Below, piece after piece: positions 1 to 4,944 of a stretch of DNA of 5,614 nucleotides. The DNA comes from Chitinophagaceae bacterium (GTDB taxonomy: Bacteria; Bacteroidota; Bacteroidia; Chitinophagales; Chitinophagaceae), in the NCBI GenBank assembly GCA_947442905.1, contig CANEWV010000130.1, positions 1-5,614 of the forward strand, in the 5' to 3' direction. The stretch's first letter is position 1. Each line of letters begins with the position of its first letter. A program made the position numbers and the translations under genes. The notes beneath the pieces are model-generated. The model made no database searches, was not told the DNA's origin, and saw only the letters and a list, made by a program, of their open reading frames with translations.

Positions 1-87
1 AACTCCGACAATGCCAAAAACCAGAAATACAAATGTTTAATGCGCCTTAAAAAGTTGTTTTTTGCGCAATACAATATTGGAGAGTAA
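1..87 (+). CDS. C-terminal end of an ECF-type RNA polymerase sigma factor (partial)
   Basis: The frame is open from base 1 to a TAA at 85-87 and gives 28 residues; the gene continues to the left of the window. The visible part contains NAKNQKYKCLMRLKKLF, which resembles the end of the sigma region 4.2 helix-turn-helix in Bacteroidota ECF sigma factors, where a serine/asparagine-rich turn is followed by a basic recognition helix and a leucine-rich last helix. Such factors recruit RNA polymerase to a small regulon and are usually held by a membrane-bound regulator encoded next door. Only 18 bases separate this stop from the next start, so the two genes are probably one operon. The call rests on a short tail plus context. 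Another helix-turn-helix regulator with a similar last helix is possible. Confidence 0.6.
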   Translation, partial: NSDNAKNQKYKCLMRLKKLFFAQYNIGE

Positions 88-105
88 GAACATAGAATTA
101 TTAAA

Positions 106-1212
106 ATGGAAGATTTAATATTATTAGAAACCATCGAAAAGTACCTGAGCAACCAAATGGATGCCCAAGAAAAAGCTGCTTTCGAGTTGGTTCGTAAAAA
201 CACCCCCGAAATAGACCAGATGGTGGTGGAGCATGCCATGTTCTTGCAACAAATTAACGATTACAGCGCCATTAAATCTATCAAACAAACACTTGCTCAA
301 ACGCACCAAAATTTATTGGAGCGTGGCGAGATCTCAAATAGCGAAACCGTTTCAAGCAGCGCAAAAATTTTACAATTATTTCACAAGTATAAGAAAGTAG
401 CTTCTATCGCGGCATCTGTAGGTGGTGTGATTGCATTATTTATTAGCGGCCTAGCCTTATACCTTTCTCCAGTTAGTCACAACAATCAAATACAGCAACT
501 AAGTAACGATATCGCGGCTATTAAAAAGAGCCAACAATACCAAGGCAAACTTATTAATGAGGTAAAAAGTAAATTACCTGCAGGTGTTAAGTTTATTAGT
601 GGTGGTTCAGGATTCTTAATTGACGCCAAAGGTTTTATTGTTACCAACGCACACGTTATTAAAGGAACTGGCGCGATTGTAGTTGACAATAACGGTAAAG
701 AATATGTTGCTGAAATTGCTTTAATCGATCAAGAAAAAGATTTAGCGATTTTAAAAATTGACGACGCAGATTTTACTTCTAAAAAATCTCTCCCTTATTC
801 TATTCGTAAATCAACTACTGACTTAGGCGAAGAAATATTTACCCTTGGTTATCCAAGAAATGAAATCGTTTATGGTACTGGCTATTTAAGTGCTAGAAGT
901 GGTTACGAAGGCGACTCACTCTCCTATCAACTACAAATGAGTGCCAACCCTGGTAATTCAGGCGCTCCTGTGTTTGATAATGCTGGTGAAGTAATTGGCG
1001 TACTTAGTACTAGAGAAGCACAATTAGAAGGCGTTGTATTTGCACTTAAGTCAAATAATATTTACAAAGTAGTACGTGATTATAACGAAATGAACGACGG
1101 TGGTAAAGACATTAAAATATCTACCCGCTCTACCATAAGCCGTATGTCACGCAAAAAGCAAATTTCAACGCTTGAGTCTTGCGTTTACTATGTAAAGTCT
1201 TTTGATAAATAA
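106..1212 (+). CDS. Membrane-anchored trypsin-like (S1C/HtrA-type) serine protease with anti-sigma-like cytoplasmic N-terminus
   Basis: This is a single-pass membrane protein of 368 residues. Residues 1-95 are hydrophilic and helical, opening with LLETIEKYLSNQMDAQEKAA, a style common at the cytoplasmic end of Bacteroidota anti-sigma and related regulators. No zinc-binding HxxxCxxC motif is present. A basic HKYKK precedes the membrane segment at about 98-121, so the N-terminus should face the cytoplasm. Residues 124-156 may form a short coiled coil. The protease domain spans about 162-325 with a complete triad: H183 (TNAHV), D212 (KDLAIL) and S285 (NPGNSGAP). No PDZ domain follows, unlike DegS or DegP, only a basic, serine-rich tail of about 40 residues. 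ATG 106 is the only ATG after an in-frame stop at 85-87. Sitting directly behind the sigma factor tail suggests it senses or cleaves something outside and signals to that factor. That role, and the anti-sigma activity, are inferred; the protease fold is clear. Confidence 0.85.
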   Translation: MEDLILLETIEKYLSNQMDAQEKAAFELVRKNTPEIDQMVVEHAMFLQQINDYSAIKSIKQTLAQTHQNLLERGEISNSETVSSSAKILQLFHKYKKVASIAASVGGVIALFISGLALYLSPVSHNNQIQQLSNDIAAIKKSQQYQGKLINEVKSKLPAGVKFISGGSGFLIDAKGFIVTNAHVIKGTGAIVVDNNGKEYVAEIALIDQEKDLAILKIDDADFTSKKSLPYSIRKSTTDLGEEIFTLGYPRNEIVYGTGYLSARSGYEGDSLSYQLQMSANPGNSGAPVFDNAGEVIGVLSTREAQLEGVVFALKSNNIYKVVRDYNEMNDGGKDIKISTRSTISRMSRKKQISTLESCVYYVKSFDK

Positions 1213-1232
1213 TTGTAATTGATTATTACAAT
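1212..1232. terminator. Candidate weak bidirectional terminator between convergent genes
   Basis: ATTGTAAT (1212-1219) and ATTACAAT (1225-1232) form a perfect 8-bp inverted repeat with a 5-base loop. It starts at the last base of the protease stop codon and nearly fills the 21-bp gap before the stop of the opposing gene. The stem has only one G:C pair and no clear T-run follows, so it is a weak terminator at best. Its position between two convergent stops is the main support. Confidence 0.35.
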
Positions 1233-1233
1233 A

Positions 1234-2136
1234 CTATCCCCATAAATTACTAGGATACAATCCTTTTTCTACCAGATTAGAGATACTCGCCTGCACTACA
1301 GGAGCATCTTCTTTATAGGTAACGCCAAACCAACTTGCAGAAGTTGTACCTACTTTTACATTGCCTAATTTAGCATTCACAAAATGTTTGGTAACAGAGG
1401 GTAAGAAAAATTCAGATTTCAATTCCATCCCTTGCGTATCCAAAAATCTAGAAAATTCTGATTCGCATAGTGCTACAAAGCTAGCTGGATAACATAAAAA
1501 GTTCATGCTTACAGTGGTGTCTGCAGTTAAAGGAAATAACTGATCGTTGTCTTCATAAACAATAACACCGTCTTCGTTTTTAAATATTTTTGTACGCTCG
1601 TTGATGTCTAATAAATTACCATCAGCGTCTACACTACAAACACCTCTACTCACCGTTCCATTATCACTTAATGTTTTACCTAATTCATATCCGATGATAG
1701 AATAAGTTTCATCATTGCACTCATTGTTTAAAAAAGAGGCCGCTTGTACAAAAGCGTCTTTACCATAAAAGTCATCTGCATTAATTACAGCAAATGGTTC
1801 GTTTAATTTTCCTTTGCAACATAGAACTGCGTGTGCAGTACCCCAAGGTTTTACACGCTCAGGTGTTACATTTTTACCTTCCGTAAATGCAGCTAAATGC
1901 TGGTATACATAATCGGTAGCAATTTTGCCATTTAACTTTGGTTCAAAAATTGACTTAAATTGCTCACTAAACTCTTCTCTAATAATAAAAACAATTTTAC
2001 CAAAACCCGCCTCAATTGCATCATAAATAGAATAATCCATGATAGTTTCGCCACTAGGTCCAAAAGATTGAATTTGTTTCATGCTACCGTAACGGCTTGC
2101 CATACCGGCTGCAAGAATTACTAAAGTTGGTTTCAT
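1234..2136 (-). CDS. Sugar-nucleotidyltransferase-like protein (NTP_transferase family, GalU/RmlA-like fold)
   Basis: The 300-residue protein begins with the nucleotide-binding signature LAAGMASRYGSMKQ (residues 8-21), the LAAGxGxRxG...K loop that holds the NTP phosphates in sugar-1-phosphate nucleotidyltransferases. Further family landmarks are PWGTAHAV (97-104), the metal-binding NADD (119-122) and a beta-strand SMNF (210-213). The family joins an NTP and a sugar phosphate to give an NDP-sugar and pyrophosphate. The whole N-terminal catalytic domain is present, with no left-handed beta-helix acyltransferase domain behind it. It ends in WFGVTYKED (269-277) and YPSNLW, which I recognise from uncharacterised Bacteroidota nucleotidyltransferases, so the substrate cannot be named. 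It stands alone between opposite-strand genes, with no sugar kinase or cell-wall gene in view. The ATG lies 7 codons before the signature, as expected for this family. Confidence 0.8.
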   Translation of the reverse strand: MKPTLVILAAGMASRYGSMKQIQSFGPSGETIMDYSIYDAIEAGFGKIVFIIREEFSEQFKSIFEPKLNGKIATDYVYQHLAAFTEGKNVTPERVKPWGTAHAVLCCKGKLNEPFAVINADDFYGKDAFVQAASFLNNECNDETYSIIGYELGKTLSDNGTVSRGVCSVDADGNLLDINERTKIFKNEDGVIVYEDNDQLFPLTADTTVSMNFLCYPASFVALCESEFSRFLDTQGMELKSEFFLPSVTKHFVNAKLGNVKVGTTSASWFGVTYKEDAPVVQASISNLVEKGLYPSNLWG

Positions 2137-2197
2137 AAGAGAATATTAAGGGCTGCGAAGCTAAATCATTCTTTAAAATAGTTGACACATATTACAA
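2137..2197. promoter_or_regulatory. Divergent intergenic region, presumed to hold two promoters
   Basis: These 61 bases lie between two outward-facing start codons and must carry the promoters of both genes. On the minus strand TAGCTTCG (bases 2163 down to 2156) matches the Bacteroidota -7 element TAnnTTTG with one mismatch, 19 bases before the nucleotidyltransferase ATG, but has no clear TTTG about 20 bases further upstream. On the plus strand I see only poorer matches. The region is assigned by position, and the exact elements are uncertain. Confidence 0.35.
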
Positions 2198-3082
2198 ATG
2201 AATATTAATAATATTTATATACAAGATATCAGCAAATTATATAATAATATATTGAATATCAATATATTAAGAGCCGATATGTTGGATCCAGTAGTAAGTG
2301 GCAACAAATGGTTTAAACTACAATTTTATGTGCGTGACGCCATTGCTGCTGGCAAAACAACACTGGCCACTTTTGGCGGCCCCTATTCCAACCATATAAT
2401 TGCCACTGCAAAATATGGGGAAAGCATGGGACTCAAAACGGTAGGTTTTATTAGAGGTGAAAAACCAACAACCCTTTCGCCAACCTTAACGGATGCCATC
2501 CAACATGGCATGACACTACATTTTGTTTCCAGAGAAAACTTTGAGCAAACAGAAAAAATTATTGCGCATAACCAAGATCCAAATTGGGCATGGATTCCTG
2601 AAGGCGGTTATGGTGTTACAGGGGCAGAGGGCGCAAAATCAATGCTAACCATTAAAGACACCAGCAGTTACGATACCATCATTTGTGCAGTAGGTACAGG
2701 TACTATGATGGCTGGACTTATTAAAGCAGCAGCGCCACATCAAAAAGTTATTGGCCTATCCGTTTTAAAAAATAATGTTTCGATTGACGCAGAAATAAAA
2801 GCGCTGTTGACCAAAGAGGAAGCCAACAAAAGTTTTGAAATGATACATGATTATCATTTTGGCGGCTATGCAAAACACAATCCAGCACTGATTGATTTTA
2901 TGAATGATTGTTACAAAAAAATGGAACTGCCATTAGATTTTGTATACACGGCTAAATTAATGTACGGGGCTAAAGACCTTGCTACCAAAGGGAAATTTGA
3001 ACCCTCATCAAAAATACTTGTGATACATTCGGGCGGATTACAAGGCAACCGTTCTTTTAAAAAAGGAACATTAACCTTTTAA
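2198..3082 (+). CDS. PLP-dependent enzyme of the ACC deaminase / D-cysteine desulfhydrase family
   Basis: The 294-residue protein belongs to the fold-type II PLP enzymes related to 1-aminocyclopropane-1-carboxylate deaminase. SGNKWFKL (34-41) carries the expected PLP lysine, K37. FGGPYSNH (59-66) carries the serine and asparagine next to the substrate, S64 and N65. VGTGTMMAG (165-173) is the phosphate-binding loop, and HSGG (277-280) lies near the pyridine ring. Aligned to Pseudomonas ACC deaminase, the diagnostic E295 and L322 become T251 and S278. Hydroxyl residues at these sites are typical of D-cysteine desulfhydrases, which release pyruvate, ammonia and sulfide, so I favour a desulfhydrase-like or other D-amino-acid activity over ACC deaminase. 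The protein is shorter than the usual 325-340 residues, mostly at the N-terminus, but no motif is lost. The first 25 codons are very AT-rich and encode an Asn/Ile-rich stretch. The true substrate is unknown. Confidence 0.82.
   Translation: MNINNIYIQDISKLYNNILNINILRADMLDPVVSGNKWFKLQFYVRDAIAAGKTTLATFGGPYSNHIIATAKYGESMGLKTVGFIRGEKPTTLSPTLTDAIQHGMTLHFVSRENFEQTEKIIAHNQDPNWAWIPEGGYGVTGAEGAKSMLTIKDTSSYDTIICAVGTGTMMAGLIKAAAPHQKVIGLSVLKNNVSIDAEIKALLTKEEANKSFEMIHDYHFGGYAKHNPALIDFMNDCYKKMELPLDFVYTAKLMYGAKDLATKGKFEPSSKILVIHSGGLQGNRSFKKGTLTF
2245..2269. repeat. Perfect 11-bp inverted repeat inside the start of the PLP-enzyme gene
   Basis: TAATATATTGA (2245-2255) is followed by three bases and then its exact reverse complement TCAATATATTA (2259-2269). 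It lies 47-72 bases after the ATG and codes for part of the Asn/Ile-rich N-terminus. It could be an operator or an mRNA hairpin near the ribosome start, or a by-product of AT-rich codons. The repeat itself is certain; a function is not. Confidence 0.55.
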
Positions 3083-3103
3083 TTAAACTTTTAAAATTAA
3101 CCG

Positions 3104-3817
3104 TTACGATTTTAAAGTAGCACCAAAAATTTGTTCGAAATTTTGTTTGACCAAATTTTTTACTTCTTGCATGGGCACATCTCGCCCTAATTCTTTTTGC
3201 AAAGATGTAACCTGCTTATCAGGTATTCCACAAGGAACAATATTATTAAAATAAGACAAATCCGTATTTACATTAAGCGCAAAACCATGCATCGTAATCC
3301 AACGGCTACATTTAATACCCATCGCACAAATTTTACGCGCTAATTTTTTATTGTCAGGATCCAACCAAACGCCCGTTTCGCCCGCACTTCTTCCTGCAGC
3401 AATTCCATAATGCGCAAGTGTTTGAATAATCACTTCTTCTAAACTACGGAGGTACCAACCTAAATCAGTTTTAAACTTTTCTAAATCTAGTATAGGATAA
3501 CCCACCAATTGCTCCGGTCCATGAAAAGTGATATCTCCTCCTCTATTGATATGAAAATAATCGATACCGTTGGCTTCCATAAAAGCGGTGGTCATAAGCA
3601 CATTGGCCGCATTACCGTTTTTACCTAGCGTATACACCGGCGGATGCTCAACAAATAACAAATGATTTTTGGTAGGCCAATCCTGCACCGGAATTTCATT
3701 TTGATTACGGTAACTGGCTTTAATAGCCGAATTCTCACTCAACAAAGACTCTTGGTAGGCCCAAACCTCTTTGTACTTGCGGTTACCCAAGTCCTCAAAA
3801 AAAACTTCCTGCTGCAT
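3104..3817 (-). CDS. lipB: Octanoyl-[acyl carrier protein]:protein N-octanoyltransferase LipB
   Basis: LipB moves the octanoyl chain from acyl carrier protein to a lysine of lipoyl domains (pyruvate and 2-oxoglutarate dehydrogenases, glycine cleavage H protein); LipA then adds sulfur. The enzyme acts in the cytoplasm. The 237-residue protein holds the family signature NRGGDITFHGPEQLVGYPI (91-109), including H99. KICAMGIK (162-169) supplies the catalytic lysine K162, followed by the conserved HGFALN (177-182). IVPCGIPD (193-200) supplies the acyl-cysteine C196, so the Cys/Lys dyad is intact. The ATG at 3817-3815 gives an N-terminus (VFFEDLG) that fits the family and lies 4 bases after a perfect promoter element. 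It is slightly longer than the roughly 213-residue E. coli enzyme because of an insert near 28-50. No lipA or other lipoylation gene is in view. It is transcribed away from the pseudouridine synthase gene. Confidence 0.95.
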   Translation of the reverse strand: MQQEVFFEDLGNRKYKEVWAYQESLLSENSAIKASYRNQNEIPVQDWPTKNHLLFVEHPPVYTLGKNGNAANVLMTTAFMEANGIDYFHINRGGDITFHGPEQLVGYPILDLEKFKTDLGWYLRSLEEVIIQTLAHYGIAAGRSAGETGVWLDPDNKKLARKICAMGIKCSRWITMHGFALNVNTDLSYFNNIVPCGIPDKQVTSLQKELGRDVPMQEVKNLVKQNFEQIFGATLKS

Positions 3818-3851
3818 TGCACAAAAGTAGGAAGGTTTGGGGCTATTTTTG
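3817..3851 (+). promoter_or_regulatory. Promoter of the RluD-type gene, Bacteroidota type
   Basis: TATTTTTG (3844-3851) is a perfect TAnnTTTG -7 element, 5 bases before the ATG at 3857. The nearest candidate -33 element is a TTG at 3817-3819, 24 bases upstream and overlapping the lipB start codon; this spacing is at or slightly beyond the usual range. The -7 element also supports ATG 3857 over any upstream start, since a transcript from here cannot include one. Confidence 0.55.
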
Positions 3852-3854
3852 CAA
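3822..3854 (-). promoter_or_regulatory. lipB promoter, Bacteroidota type
   Basis: Read on the minus strand, TACTTTTG (3829 down to 3822) is a perfect match to the Bacteroidota -7 element TAnnTTTG. A TTG at 3854-3852, 22 bases upstream, can serve as the -33 element. Only 4 bases separate the -7 element from the lipB ATG, so the mRNA should start at or just before the start codon. The identification is by motif and position. Confidence 0.6.
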
Positions 3855-3856
3855 CT

Positions 3857-4909
3857 ATGGAACCGGATATTGATTTATTTAATGAAGAAGGCGCAGAAAC
3901 CCTCTACGAAAGAAAAACTTTTGTCATAGACAAAGGGCAGGAACCCTTTCGTATCGACAAATGGGTGCAAACGCACATGGTAGGCGCCACCCGAAGCAAG
4001 GTTCAACAAAGTATCGAAGCAGGATTTTTAACGGTTAACGGAAAAAATGTAAAAAGCAACTATAAGGTAAGACCCGGCGACGAGATCTTAATCATGAGTC
4101 TGGTAAATCCAGAAACGCATGTTTTAAAAGCAGAAGATATTCCACTCAATATTGTTTTTGAAGATGACGCAGTTATGGTCATTAACAAACCATCCAATAT
4201 GGTGGTGCATCCAGGTGTTGGCAATTATACAGGCACATTACTTAATGGCGTTGCGTATCACATGCAACAACAAAATCCAAACATAGACGAACAATCTTTA
4301 CCTCGTTTTGGTCTTGTGCACCGCATCGATAAAAATACAACAGGTTTAATTGTACTTGCAAAAACAGCAGAAGCAGCAGCACATTTAGCAAAACAGTTTT
4401 TTAACCATACCGTTGAAAGAAAATACACGGCGCTTGTTTGGGGTGATGTAATAGAAGATACTGGAACCATTGTTGCAAATATTGCGCGTCACAAACAAAA
4501 TAGAAAAACTTTTGACGCTTACCCCGAAGGTGATATTGGTAAACACGCCATTACACATTATAGCGTTATAGAAAGATTCAATTATGTAACCCTCATTAAT
4601 TGTGTGCTAGAAACTGGTCGAACACATCAAATTAGGGTACACTTAAAACATATTGGACATACTTTATTTAATGACCTTGAGTACGGTGGAGACCGCATTT
4701 TAAAAGGCACTATTTATACCAAGTACAAACAATTTGTAGACAATTGTTTTGACGCCTGTCCAAGGTGCGCACTGCATGCTACCACACTTGGATTTGTACA
4801 TCCTACCACAAACGAATTTATCAAATTTGAAGCTGCTATACCTGACGATATGCTAGCCGCAGTTCAAAAATGGAGCGGGTATGTACAAAATAAAACACGC
4901 ACCGAATAG
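3857..4909 (+). CDS. rluD: RluD-family large-subunit rRNA pseudouridine synthase (RluA/RluD type)
   Basis: This enzyme turns specific uridines of 23S rRNA into pseudouridine; RluD itself acts on helix 69 (positions 1911, 1915 and 1917 in E. coli) in the assembling 50S subunit. The 350-residue protein has an N-terminal S4 RNA-binding domain at about 32-80 (FRIDKWVQTH to VRPGDEI). The RluA-type catalytic domain follows, with INKPSNMVVHPG (109-120), HRIDKNTTGL (155-164) carrying the catalytic D158, and GRTHQIRVH (254-262). The frame stays open back to 3662, but those 65 codons lie antisense to lipB and resemble nothing. ATG 3857 places the S4 domain correctly and follows a -7 promoter element. 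Cysteines C297, C301 and C304 cluster near the conserved ALHA, where I would expect fewer. Assignment to RluD over a paralogue such as RluA or RluC rests on the S4 domain and motif context. The last codons lie inside the terminator hairpin. Confidence 0.9.
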   Translation: MEPDIDLFNEEGAETLYERKTFVIDKGQEPFRIDKWVQTHMVGATRSKVQQSIEAGFLTVNGKNVKSNYKVRPGDEILIMSLVNPETHVLKAEDIPLNIVFEDDAVMVINKPSNMVVHPGVGNYTGTLLNGVAYHMQQQNPNIDEQSLPRFGLVHRIDKNTTGLIVLAKTAEAAAHLAKQFFNHTVERKYTALVWGDVIEDTGTIVANIARHKQNRKTFDAYPEGDIGKHAITHYSVIERFNYVTLINCVLETGRTHQIRVHLKHIGHTLFNDLEYGGDRILKGTIYTKYKQFVDNCFDACPRCALHATTLGFVHPTTNEFIKFEAAIPDDMLAAVQKWSGYVQNKTRTE

Positions 4910-4920
4910 TGCGTGTTTTA
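4891..4920. terminator. Bidirectional intrinsic terminator overlapping the rluD stop codon
   Basis: TAAAACACGCAC (4891-4902) pairs perfectly with GTGCGTGTTTTA (4909-4920) across a 6-base loop. The core is G:C-rich, and the flanking A and T runs give a T-tract in both directions, TTTTAT on the plus strand and TTTTATTTTG on the minus strand. It can therefore end both the rluD transcript and that of the convergent BNR gene, whose stop is 24 bases away. The rluD stop (TAG, 4907-4909) spans the loop and the first base of the right arm. Confidence 0.85.
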
Positions 4921-4944
4921 TAAAAGATATCAATAAAATTTTTT

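Noticed and set aside
79..84. GGAGAG as a Shine-Dalgarno site for the protease
   Set aside because: It lies 21 bases before the ATG, too far for a ribosome binding site, and belongs to the last codons of the upstream gene.
2182..2187. TTGACA resembling an E. coli -35 box
   Set aside because: A matching -10 box would fall inside the PLP-enzyme coding region, and Bacteroidota promoters do not use this element.
3083..3103. Possible terminator between the convergent PLP-enzyme and lipB genes
   Set aside because: The gap is AT-rich with short self-complementary tracts such as TTTTAAAA, but I could not find a stem with G:C pairs followed by a T-run.
3662..3856. Upstream in-frame extension of the RluD reading frame (65 codons)
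   Set aside because: It lies antisense to the 5' part of lipB, shows no similarity to the family, and starts before the -7 promoter element at 3844-3851. ATG 3857 fits the S4 domain.
4258..4470. Minus-strand open frame of 70 codons inside the rluD gene
   Set aside because: It is a Cys/Ser-rich shadow of a well-conserved gene, with no domain and no promoter. The same applies to the open frames at 124-309 (-), 486-689 (-) and 4988-5239 (+).
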